A DNA stretch of 14,210 nt. Source: Verrucomicrobiota bacterium (GTDB lineage: Bacteria; Verrucomicrobiota; Verrucomicrobiia; Chthoniobacterales; UBA10450). Shown piece after piece: positions 7,057 to 13,706 of this stretch. Made by a program: the position numbers and the translations under genes. The stretch is from positions 8,329 to 22,538 of the forward strand of contig QHOF01000044.1 of the NCBI GenBank assembly GCA_003219335.1, written 5' to 3'. The notes below the pieces were generated by a model, which searched no databases, was not told the origin of the DNA, and worked only from the letters and a program-made list of their open reading frames with translations. Every line of letters starts with the position of its first letter. Position 1 is the first letter of the stretch.

Positions 7057-9033
7057 ATGCGCAAGGAACTCACTATCCGCGGCCTTATCATAGGCGTCGT
7101 CATAACGCTGGTCTTGACCGCGGCCAATGTGTACTGCGGTCTGAAGGCCGGTCTCACTTTTTCGACATCAATTCCGGCGGCGGTGATTTCGATGGCGATA
7201 TTGCGCGGGTTCCGAGACGCGACCGTTCAGGAAAACAACATCGTCCAAACGGTTGCCTCGGCCGCGGGCACGTTGTCGTCGATTATTTTCGTGCTGCCGG
7301 GTTTGATCATGATCGGCTATTGGACCGAGTTTCCATTCTGGACCTCGTTTTGGATCTGCGCGTTGGGCGGAATTCTCGGAGTGATGTATTCGATTCCGCT
7401 GCGCCGCGCGCTCGTCACGACATCGGATTTGCCGTATCCGGAGGGAGTCGCATGCGCTGAAGTGCTGAAGGTCGGTAGCAGCGGGGATTCGGAACACGCT
7501 TCCGACGTCGAGCACGGCCGCGCTGGCCTGCTTGCGGTCATGTGGGGATCGATCGTGGCTGCGGTGTTTGCGATCATCGTCGCGACGCAATTGTTCGCTT
7601 CCGATGTGGCGCAGACTTTCCGAATCGGCAAGCGCGGCGCCGTGAGCGGTTACGATTTCTCGTTGTCCTTCTTGCTGTTCGCGATCGGGCACTTGGTTGG
7701 ACTTTCGGTCGGTCTGGCGATGCTGATCGGGGCGACAATTGGTTGGGGTTTGGGCGTTCCGCATTTCTCCGCCATCGCTGGCGATGTCACAACCGCAGCC
7801 GCTGCGCTCGCGCAAAAAACATGGAGCACAAAGGTGCGTTTTGTTGGCGCGGGTGCGATCGGCGTTTCGGCGATTTGGACATTGCTCAAGTTGGTAAAAC
7901 CGGTCGTGCGGGGCCTCGCGAGCGCGATGGCGGCCTCTCGCGCGCGCAAAGCAGGCAAAGCCGACACGCTACCAATTACTGAGCGCGACATCCCAATCGG
8001 CATCGTCGGGCTTGTCACGCTAGTCTGCATGCTGCCGATCGCATGGTTGCTCGGTTATTTCGGCAATACGAGCGGACTCGGCGCGCATCTGCCGACACTG
8101 ATCATCGGTGGCGTCGTCTACATCGTACTGATGAGTTTCTTCGTTTCAGCGGTCTGCGGTTACATGGCCGGGTTGATCGGTTCGTCCAACAGCCCGTTGT
8201 CGGGCATCGGCATTCTAGTCGTGATTGGTGCGGCGTTGCTTCTCGTGATCGGTGTGAAACCGTATGTTGGCCCGGACGCAGGCAAAGCGCTCATGGCGTT
8301 CGCCCTTTTCACGACCGCGGTGATTTTCAACGTGGCTGCGATCGCGAACAACAACCTCCAGGACCTCAAGACTGGGCAACTCGTCGATGCCACGCCGTGG
8401 AAGCAGCAGGTTGCGCTCGTGATCGGTGTAGTTGCGGGCGCGTTCGTGATTCCACCGGTGCTCGATCTGATGAATCGTGCTTATGGCTTCATGGGCGTAC
8501 CAGGTGTCGAAACGCGCCCGAATCCATTACCGGCGCCGCAAGCAGGCTTGATCTCGTCGTTGGCGAAGGGCGTGATCGCCGCTGACATTGATTGGAGCTT
8601 GATCTGGACCGGGGCGCTGATTGGAGTGTGCATCATCCTTTTGGACGAAATCCTCGCGAGAACGACGAAACACATGCGCGTTCCGCCGTTGGCCGTCGGT
8701 CTCGGCATTTATCTGCCGACGCAGAGTACGCTCATGATTGTCGTCGGAGCGATTGCCGGCTGGTTTTTCGATAGACGTGCCGATCGGACACCAAAACCGG
8801 AAGCGACCAAGCAGCTCGGCGTGCTGCTCGCATCCGGTTTGATTGTCGGCGAGAGCGTGATCCTCGTCGTGATCTCCGCGATCGTCGCGTTCTCCGGCGT
8901 AGCTGCCCCACTGGCGCTGGTCGGTCCCGGATTTGAAACTGCCGGGATCATTATCGGTGGCGCCGCATTTGCAGCCACAGCAGTGATCCTTTATCGCTGG
9001 ATTTTGCGCATGGCGACGGCCCGATCGACATGA
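7057..9033 (+). CDS. Oligopeptide transporter, OPT family
   Basis: The product is 658 aa from the ATG at 7057 and is almost entirely hydrophobic, with roughly 14-16 membrane segments. Recognisable OPT features are NVYCGLKAGLTFSTSIPAAV near the N-terminus, ENNIVQTVASAAGTLSS, PYPEGVACAEVLKVG, GYMAGLIGSSNSPLSGIG, NNNLQDLKTGQLV and PPLAVGLGIYLP. OPT proteins import small peptides or metal chelates across the inner membrane, driven by protons; the substrate here is unknown. A GTG at 6967 would add a 30-residue non-hydrophobic leader that lacks family character, so I chose 7057. The stop codon overlaps the next start as ATGA, so the downstream redox protein is translationally coupled to it. Confidence 0.93.
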   Translation: MRKELTIRGLIIGVVITLVLTAANVYCGLKAGLTFSTSIPAAVISMAILRGFRDATVQENNIVQTVASAAGTLSSIIFVLPGLIMIGYWTEFPFWTSFWICALGGILGVMYSIPLRRALVTTSDLPYPEGVACAEVLKVGSSGDSEHASDVEHGRAGLLAVMWGSIVAAVFAIIVATQLFASDVAQTFRIGKRGAVSGYDFSLSFLLFAIGHLVGLSVGLAMLIGATIGWGLGVPHFSAIAGDVTTAAAALAQKTWSTKVRFVGAGAIGVSAIWTLLKLVKPVVRGLASAMAASRARKAGKADTLPITERDIPIGIVGLVTLVCMLPIAWLLGYFGNTSGLGAHLPTLIIGGVVYIVLMSFFVSAVCGYMAGLIGSSNSPLSGIGILVVIGAALLLVIGVKPYVGPDAGKALMAFALFTTAVIFNVAAIANNNLQDLKTGQLVDATPWKQQVALVIGVVAGAFVIPPVLDLMNRAYGFMGVPGVETRPNPLPAPQAGLISSLAKGVIAADIDWSLIWTGALIGVCIILLDEILARTTKHMRVPPLAVGLGIYLPTQSTLMIVVGAIAGWFFDRRADRTPKPEATKQLGVLLASGLIVGESVILVVISAIVAFSGVAAPLALVGPGFETAGIIIGGAAFAATAVILYRWILRMATARST

Positions 9034-9815
9034 AACGAAGGTGGAATTGGCCGATCTGGGTCGGCTTTGTTTTCGTTCTCGGAGGATTGTTTTCCTACGG
9101 GTTTTTCGCCCGCTTTCCGATCGCGCGCGATTTTCCCTGGGCAAATCTTTTGCTCTTTGGCATTGGCGGTGCGTTGTTGTTCGTCGGTCTGTTTCGCGCA
9201 TTTGGCCGGCCGCAACTTTATCGCGGTAAGATCGTTGGCACGATCCTAACCGCAATCGCTCTGTTCCTCTTCGCGTTTTTCAGTTACGAAATCTTTTATG
9301 TCCTGCGCCAGGTCCCGCCCTCGACGGGTGCGCCGCGCGTTGGGCAAAAAGCGCCCGAATTCACATTGCTCGATCAAAATGAAAAGCCAATCACGTTGGC
9401 GGCTCTGCTCTCCGGCTCCAAAGCCGCCGTCCTGATTTTCTATCGCGGATTTTGGTGACCGCTCTGCAACTCCGAGTTGCGGAGTTTTCAGCAACGGCTT
9501 CCGAATTTCAACGCGCGCGGGATCCGCGTCATCGGCATCAGCGTTGATCGGCCTGAGATTAACAAGCGGCAATCGCAAAAGCTCGGGTACACATTCCCGT
9601 TGCTGTCCGATCCCCAAGCGGGACTCATTCGCCGTTACGGTGTGTTGCATTCCGGCGCGGGACCGAAAGGGGCGGACATCGCGCGGCCGGCCGAGTTTCT
9701 GATTGATTCCAGCGGCGTGGTACGCTGGGTGAATCTTACGGAGAACATCGCGGTGCGGGCACGGCCAGAGCAAGTGCTCGACGCGTCCAATCAATTCGGG
9801 CCTGTCGGCCGATGA
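9030..9815 (+). CDS. Membrane-anchored peroxiredoxin/thioredoxin-like protein, probable selenoprotein (UGA read as Sec)
   Basis: Residues 1-95 form three membrane helices (about 8-27, 36-58, 66-92). Charge distribution puts the C-terminal domain outside the membrane. That domain is of AhpC/TSA type: VGQKAPEFTLLD, then VLIFYRGFW, then a TGA at 9456-9458, then PLCNSELRSFQQRL, VIGISVDRPE, FPLLSDPQAGLIRRYGV and AEFLIDSSGVVRWV. In cysteine homologues the TGA position is the active-site Cys of FYRGFWCPxC. Reading UGA as selenocysteine restores one 261-residue protein with a U143-xx-C146 motif. No start codon allows the second half to be made alone. A stable hairpin begins 3 nt after the UGA. The alternatives, a nonsense mutation or a sequencing error, cannot be excluded without related sequences. 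The gene overlaps the OPT gene by 4 bp. Confidence 0.8.
9462..9484 (+). promoter_or_regulatory. Candidate bacterial SECIS hairpin after the in-frame UGA
   Basis: CTCTGCAACT pairs with AGTTGCGGAG across a CCG loop, ten base pairs with one G-U. The stem starts 3 nt after the UGA at 9456-9458, in the coding region, where bacterial SECIS elements sit. The loop begins 13 nt after the UGA, slightly nearer than the usual 16 or more, and lacks a G in its first two loop bases, so it is only a partial match to the known model. Confidence 0.45.
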
Positions 9816-9852
9816 TTGACGGCGCTCCCCCGAATCAATAGGTTGAGCGCGC

Positions 9853-10557
9853 GTGCATCCGGAACTGGAACAACTGGTTGTTCTCCAAGATCGGCAACAA
9901 AAGATCAGACAAATTCAGACGGAGATCGGAACGCTGCCGTTGCAACGCAACCACCTCGAATCGCAGTTGGCCGCAAGCGCAGCGGACGTCGATGCGCTAA
10001 AACAAAAGGCGCGCCAGCTTGAAGTCGAGCGCAAAAAATTGGAACTCGATGTGGGCACGCGCACCGAGACGATTTCGCGGCTTAAGACGCAGCAGTATCA
10101 GACCCGCAAAAACGATGAGTTCCAGGCGATCGGTCACGAAATTGACCGGTACGAAAATGAAATCCGCAAACTCGAAGATCAGGAACTAGAACTCATGATC
10201 GAGGCTGACAAGTTCAAAGGTGAAATCAGCGCGGCGGAAGAAAAAGCGCGGGCAACAAAGGAATCGGTCTCGCGGCAGTTGAACGATCTCGAAGCGAAAT
10301 CAAAAGGGCTGGAGAGCCAGCAGCAGGAACTGACAAAGGATCGCGAAACGCTCGCCAGTCAGATTGACGACGATTTGCTTAATCGGTTCGAACGTCTTTT
10401 CAACAGCAAAGGCGACGCGGCGGTCGTCGCAATCGAGCATGGCGTTTGCACCGGCTGCCACATGAAAGTGACGACTGCCACTGCGTCACGAGTCAGGGCG
10501 GGAAAAGAGATCGTGAGCTGCGAAAACTGCGGGCGGATTCTGTATGAGCCTGCTTAA
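9853..10557 (+). CDS. Coiled-coil protein with C-terminal C4 zinc ribbon (DUF164/CT398 type)
   Basis: The 234-aa product starts at a GTG. Residues 5-180 are charged, Gln/Glu/Lys-rich and heptad-like, forming a long helical hairpin. The C-terminus has CTGCH and CENCG, a four-cysteine zinc ribbon, separated by about 20 residues. KNDEFQAIGHEI in the middle and LLNRFERLF before the ribbon are characteristic of the family, whose structure is known from the Chlamydia and Helicobacter members and which is thought to act as an adaptor. Molecular function remains unclear. It starts 37 bp after the peroxiredoxin-like gene and could be in the same transcript. No signal peptide, so cytoplasmic. Confidence 0.88.
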   Translation: MHPELEQLVVLQDRQQKIRQIQTEIGTLPLQRNHLESQLAASAADVDALKQKARQLEVERKKLELDVGTRTETISRLKTQQYQTRKNDEFQAIGHEIDRYENEIRKLEDQELELMIEADKFKGEISAAEEKARATKESVSRQLNDLEAKSKGLESQQQELTKDRETLASQIDDDLLNRFERLFNSKGDAAVVAIEHGVCTGCHMKVTTATASRVRAGKEIVSCENCGRILYEPA

Positions 10558-10575
10558 TGTTGATGTCCATGTTTT

Positions 10576-10635
10576 CATGCTCATGATCGTAATCAGAAAG
10601 CAGAAATGGAGCACGAGCATGAGCATGAGCATGAG
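10576..10635. repeat. GAGCAT hexamer repeat with an inverted partner between convergent genes
   Basis: Three perfect GAGCAT units plus GAG occupy 10615-10635, and CATGCTCATG at 10576-10585 is the inverse of CATGAGCATG at 10618-10627. The arrangement could fold into a 10-bp stem with a long loop. It lies between the 3' ends of the zinc-ribbon gene and ychF, where a two-way terminator would be expected, but there is no T-run, so termination is only a possibility. Confidence 0.5.
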
Positions 10636-10640
10636 TTTAC

Positions 10641-11816
10641 TCACACATTAAACCGAAAGAAGATAACGTCGCCGTCCTGAACCTCGTACTCTTTTCCCTC
10701 CAGTCGGAGTTTGCCAGCTTCACGAGCTTTCGCGAAAGAACCGAGCGCGGCGAGGTCGTTGTAGTGAATTGTTTCCGCTGCGATAAAACCGCGCTCGAAA
10801 TCAGAATGGACCACTCCAGCAGCGGCGGGCGCCTTGTCGCCGGCGTGAATGGTCCAGGCGCGCGTCTCCTTCTCACCAGTGGTAAAAAACGTGCGCAGAC
10901 CGAGCAGGTGATATGCAGCGCGAATGAGCGCGTGCACTCCGCTGTCTTCCACGCCGAGACCGCGCAAATATTCCAGCGCTTCCTGTTCACTCAGATCGAC
11001 AAGCTCACTCTCGATCTGCGCGCTGATCACGATGGCTTCCGTGGCGAAATGATGGCGCGCGTAATCCTGAACAGTGCGAACCCATCGAGACGGGTTGTAG
11101 CCGGGGGCGTTGACCCTGGCATCACGGATGTTGAGTTGCTCATCACGGCTGGGATCAACGATCCCGGCTACAGCAACCAGATCGCTCTCCGCCACGTTGC
11201 AGGCAAAGATTGTTGGTTTTGATGTGAGCAGAAAAAATCCGTGCGCGATTGCTTTTTCTTCCGGCGTTAATTCGGCGGTGATCGCTGGCTTTCCGGCGTC
11301 GAGATGCGTACTGAGCTTTTCGATGATTGCGTTTTCGGTCTTTGCCGCTTTTTCGCCGGCGTGCAGTTGCTTCTGTAATCGGTCGCGCCGCCTCTGCAAG
11401 GATGCCAGGTCAGCGAGTACCAGCTCGGTATTGATTACTTCAATATCGCGGATGGGATCAATGATTGCGCTGACATGGTGCACATTGCTGTCTTCGAAAC
11501 AGCGCACGACCTGCACGATCGCGTCCACTTCGCGAATGTGATGCAGAAACTGGTTGCCCAGCCCTTCGCCCGCGCTCGCGCCTTTGACCAGCCCGGCGAT
11601 ATCCACAAACTCAATCGCGGTCGGCGTGATTTTTTTCGAGTGCGAAATTTCGGCAATTTTTTCCAGGCGCGGGTCAGGGACGGTTACCACACCCACGTTT
11701 GGATCGATCGTGCAGAACGGATAATTTTCTGCCGGCGCCTTGTGCGTGCGCGTGACCGCATTGAAAAGCGTCGATTTTCCGACATTCGGCAGCCCGACAA
11801 TTCCAGCGCTGAGCAT
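10641..11816 (-). CDS. ychF: YchF/Ola1-type ribosome-binding ATPase
   Basis: YchF is a cytoplasmic Obg-family P-loop protein that prefers ATP and binds ribosomes. From the ATG at 11816 the product is 391 aa; a TTG- or ATG-led extension to 11849 adds eleven residues with no family character. Motifs: GLPNVGKST (P-loop, residues 8-16), DIAGLVKGAS (switch II), NVAE (207-210, the ATP-specificity position NxxE), and the C-terminal TGS domain with AGVVHSDFERGFIAAE and EGKEYEVQDGDVIFFRFNV. Typical bacterial YchF is about 363 aa. The excess is explained by residues 215-240, encoded by a palindromic repeat at 11096-11172. Everything else is collinear with the family. The C-terminal half of an overlapping GIY-YIG frame covers its start. 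Confidence 0.94.
   Translation of the reverse strand: MLSAGIVGLPNVGKSTLFNAVTRTHKAPAENYPFCTIDPNVGVVTVPDPRLEKIAEISHSKKITPTAIEFVDIAGLVKGASAGEGLGNQFLHHIREVDAIVQVVRCFEDSNVHHVSAIIDPIRDIEVINTELVLADLASLQRRRDRLQKQLHAGEKAAKTENAIIEKLSTHLDAGKPAITAELTPEEKAIAHGFFLLTSKPTIFACNVAESDLVAVAGIVDPSRDEQLNIRDARVNAPGYNPSRWVRTVQDYARHHFATEAIVISAQIESELVDLSEQEALEYLRGLGVEDSGVHALIRAAYHLLGLRTFFTTGEKETRAWTIHAGDKAPAAAGVVHSDFERGFIAAETIHYNDLAALGSFAKAREAGKLRLEGKEYEVQDGDVIFFRFNV
11096..11172. repeat. Palindromic repeat inside the ychF coding sequence
   Basis: The left arm tgtagccggg...cgttga...cc and the reverse complement of the right arm agree at about 20 of 25 positions, ending exactly in cccggctaca. The centre holds a direct repeat of catcacgg (11120-11127 and 11141-11148). 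On the minus strand the element encodes about 26 in-frame residues (VAGIVDPSRDEQ then LNIRDARVNAPGY) without a stop, inserted directly after the NVAE motif of YchF. Confidence 0.85.
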
Positions 11817-12213
11817 GGCGCAATGTAGCGCGAGCATCCCGTTCGCCACAGGACGAATCCGCGGTGGCGGACTTGCGCCGGAGAAATCGCAAGCGAGGAC
11901 CTAGAATGTCTTGATTACTAAAAAATCGGGCCGGCGGGATTTGAACTCGCGACCTGTCGCCGCGGCGACCGCACCACAAACCCAAGCACTCGAGCTCATC
12001 GCGCCCGAGACCAGATTTGTAGTATCGCTCTCTTTTTGCCACTTCGGCGCGACTAGAAAAGCTTTCACTGTGGACCAAAGTCCACGGCATGCCATGACGG
12101 GTGGCTTTGGAATGGCCCAGATTGTGCCGCCGAAGACGTTCAGAGAGGTTCTCGCACGACCCCACATAGCGGCGACCAGTCTTGCTGCTTCGCAAAATGT
12201 AAACGTGAAACAC
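11674..12213 (-). CDS. Small GIY-YIG nuclease, reading on through a tRNA remnant
   Basis: From the GTG at 12213 the first 80 or so residues form a complete small GIY-YIG domain: FHVYILRSSKTG (GIY side), RRYVGSC (YIG side), LSERLRRHNLGHSKATRHGMPWTLVHSE with the conserved Arg, and a metal-binding Glu in AKRERYYKSGLGRDEL. Such domains cut DNA in homing enzymes and repair proteins. The gene starts 22 nt after the 3' end of tRNA-Pro. There is no stop at the domain's natural end: the frame runs through the duplicated tRNA 3' end (SRVQIPPARFF) and into ychF, stopping at 11674, so about 90 C-terminal residues are probably meaningless. The native stop seems to be lost. Expression and activity are uncertain. 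Confidence 0.65.
   Translation of the reverse strand: MFHVYILRSSKTGRRYVGSCENLSERLRRHNLGHSKATRHGMPWTLVHSESFSSRAEVAKRERYYKSGLGRDELECLGLWCGRRGDRSRVQIPPARFFSNQDILGPRLRFLRRKSATADSSCGERDARATLRHAQRWNCRAAECRKIDAFQCGHAHAQGAGRKLSVLHDRSKRGCGNRP
11926..11955 (-). repeat. Partial duplicate of the tRNA-Pro 3' end (att-like direct repeat)
   Basis: These 30 bases match 12236-12265 at 29 positions, covering the discriminator base, acceptor 3' strand, T arm and part of the variable loop of tRNA-Pro. The single difference (11947) breaks a T-stem pair. No D arm or anticodon arm precedes it, so it is not a working tRNA. Its distance from the original is 310 bp. A T-run follows on the minus strand (11920-11925). 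Confidence 0.88.
11956..11969. repeat. Perfect 14-bp palindrome abutting the tRNA remnant
   Basis: GTCGCCG followed by CGGCGAC, immediately next to the duplicated tRNA end. It lies where the anticodon arm would be in the intact tRNA and may mark the inner end of the GIY-YIG unit. Confidence 0.6.
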
Positions 12214-12235
12214 AACGATAAGACATCTGATCCTC

Positions 12236-12309
12236 TCGGGCCGGCGGGATTTGAACCCGCGACCTCTTGAACCCCATTCAAGCGCACTACCAAGCTGTGC
12301 TACGGCCCG
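12236..12309 (-). tRNA. tRNA-Pro(GGG)
   Basis: The 74-nt minus-strand sequence folds fully: acceptor CGGGCCG/CGGCCCG with discriminator A, D stem GCAC/GTGC, anticodon stem CTTGA/TCAAG with loop ATGGGGT (anticodon GGG at 12275-12273, U33 and G37 in place), variable loop AGGTC, and T arm GCGGG/CCCGC with TTCAAAT. The CCA end is not encoded. CGGGs at the 5' end and G37 suit proline tRNAs. Its 3' 30 bases recur at 11926-11955. Confidence 0.95.
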
Positions 12310-12363
12310 CCAAAGCGAATACTCTTTGCCACTTCCGGGTTTGAGGCAAACATTTCCGCCGGT

Positions 12364-12843
12364 GTGACGAATACGATCAGTCTAAAACACGCGTGTGTCC
12401 GTTTCATCTGCTTCGTAATCGTTCTCTGTGTGACCGATGTTCTCGCGCAGTCGCATGAGACCATCAGGTTGAACGAAAATGCGTTCGCCTTTGCCGAGCA
12501 ACTCGTCAGAGAAGGACACTGCATCGCGGACGGCAAAGGCGCGTGGAGCGTGCATCGGCCTTCCGCAGACGAAGAGAATGAGTTTATTCGCCTGCACGGA
12601 TTTCCTGAATACGCAAAATGGCATCTCGGGATCGACGATCGCTACCCTGTGAATACGAAACGCCGGTACAAGTTCCCTTACGGCGATTTCAAAAACGTTC
12701 ATCGGTCCGGCTTGCTCGCGGCGAGAGCCAGAGCTCGCCAATATGGCTATACCGAAATCGAAAACGCCGCGGCGAAATTGGAGCAGGCAATAAAGAATCA
12801 GCCACCGATTAACTCTGCCAAGCCGATGAAAATGCATCGATGA
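12364..12843 (+). CDS. Conserved orphan protein, function unknown
   Basis: The frame from GTG 12364 gives 159 aa. The core from about residue 36 (LNENAFAFAEQLVREGH, then SADEENEFIRLHGFPEYAKWHLGID, KRRYKFPYGDF, VHRSGLLAARARA) looks like a family of uncharacterised soluble proteins I believe occurs widely in soil bacteria; I cannot name a function. With the GTG start, residues 12-30 are hydrophobic and end VLAQS, which would be a signal peptide. A TTG at 12469 (residue 36) would give a 124-aa cytoplasmic protein that starts exactly at the conserved part. There is no ATG in the N-terminal region, so the choice is open. The 3' end overlaps the tail of the deacetylase gene by 35 bp in convergent orientation. 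Confidence 0.75.
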   Translation: MTNTISLKHACVRFICFVIVLCVTDVLAQSHETIRLNENAFAFAEQLVREGHCIADGKGAWSVHRPSADEENEFIRLHGFPEYAKWHLGIDDRYPVNTKRRYKFPYGDFKNVHRSGLLAARARARQYGYTEIENAAAKLEQAIKNQPPINSAKPMKMHR

Positions 12844-13666
12844 GTTCTGGCAGTTCCGCGCTATAACCGCCTTCGAGGACAACAGCGACAGGAATACCAA
12901 GGTTGTTTAACCACTTGCCAAATTTCGCGAAGTCTTCGCACTCGAGGATCAATTTTAGGAGCGGATCGCGCGCGTAGGCGTCAAATCCTGCCGACGCGAG
13001 AAGCAGACCCGGTTCGAATGCGATCAGTTTCTCCAGCGCCCGGTTTGCAACCTGTACATGGTCCTCGCGCGGTGTGAACGGAGCGATCGGATAGTTAGCA
13101 ATATTCGCGAACGATTTCGTACCGGTCCCCGGATACGCTGGAAACTGATGGATCGACGCAAATTGAACTCGCTGATTGTGTGCGACGATCGCTTCCGTTC
13201 CGTTGCCGTGATGTCCATCAAAATCCCAAATGGCGACGCGTTCAGCGCCGTTCTCCAATGCGTGGAGTGCGGCGACGGCGATATTGTTGAAATAACAGAA
13301 ACCCATCGCGCGATCTCGCATGGCATGATGTCCCGGCGGTCGCATCAGACTAAACCCGGGCTCACCGCGCAATGCCGCGCGCGCCGCCCCGATCGCGGCG
13401 CCTGCTGATTGCCGCGCATGCCTGTCGATGTTGGGATAGAACGGCGTGTCGGGATCAAAATCCTCGCGCGCATTGGTGACGCATTCGATATGCTCACGCG
13501 AATGCGCGCGCAGCAATTCTTCATCCGTTGCAGCGGCGGGCGCGCGCCATTCCCAATCGGGATGTCGATCCTTTAAAAGCGGCGCGGTGCGAGCGACGCG
13601 CTGCGGCCGCTCCGGATGGCCGGGGCTTGAATATTCGAGACAGCTTGGCTCGTAAAAAATCGTCAT
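12809..13666 (-). CDS. Histone deacetylase/AcuC-family zinc hydrolase
   Basis: From the ATG at 13666 the product is 285 aa and begins MTIFYEPSCLEYSSPGHPERP, the usual start of the family; a longer frame to 13816 runs antisense to the glycosyltransferase and is unlikely. Active-site features: RPPGHHA with the His pair at 113-114, DFDGHHGNGT with zinc ligands Asp150 and His152, AGFDA with Asp229, and GGYS with the catalytic-type Tyr268. Bacterial members deacetylate acetyl-CoA synthetase, polyamines or other acetyl-amines; the substrate here is not evident. No signal peptide. Its start is 40 bp from the divergent glycosyltransferase start, so the two share an upstream region. Confidence 0.92.
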   Translation of the reverse strand: MTIFYEPSCLEYSSPGHPERPQRVARTAPLLKDRHPDWEWRAPAAATDEELLRAHSREHIECVTNAREDFDPDTPFYPNIDRHARQSAGAAIGAARAALRGEPGFSLMRPPGHHAMRDRAMGFCYFNNIAVAALHALENGAERVAIWDFDGHHGNGTEAIVAHNQRVQFASIHQFPAYPGTGTKSFANIANYPIAPFTPREDHVQVANRALEKLIAFEPGLLLASAGFDAYARDPLLKLILECEDFAKFGKWLNNLGIPVAVVLEGGYSAELPELIDAFSSAWQS

Positions 13667-13706
13667 CGAGGTTGCAAGGTGCCCCTCAAATGCATATTCG
13701 ACTACG

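Noticed and set aside
7168..7815. Minus-strand 215-codon frame inside the OPT gene
   Set aside because: Arg/His/Gln-rich shadow of a strongly hydrophobic membrane protein gene.
9246..9794. Minus-strand frame spanning the in-frame TGA of the peroxiredoxin-like gene
   Set aside because: Could suggest a different gene there, but the plus strand shows AhpC/TSA motifs on both sides of the TGA and the minus product has none.
11926..11955. A second tRNA gene
   Set aside because: Only the T arm and acceptor 3' strand are present, with a broken T-stem pair and no D or anticodon arm.
11901..12293. Minus-strand 130-codon frame through the tRNA and GIY-YIG region
   Set aside because: Its N-terminus is translated tRNA (VQEVAGSNPAGP); the GIY-YIG domain lies in another frame.
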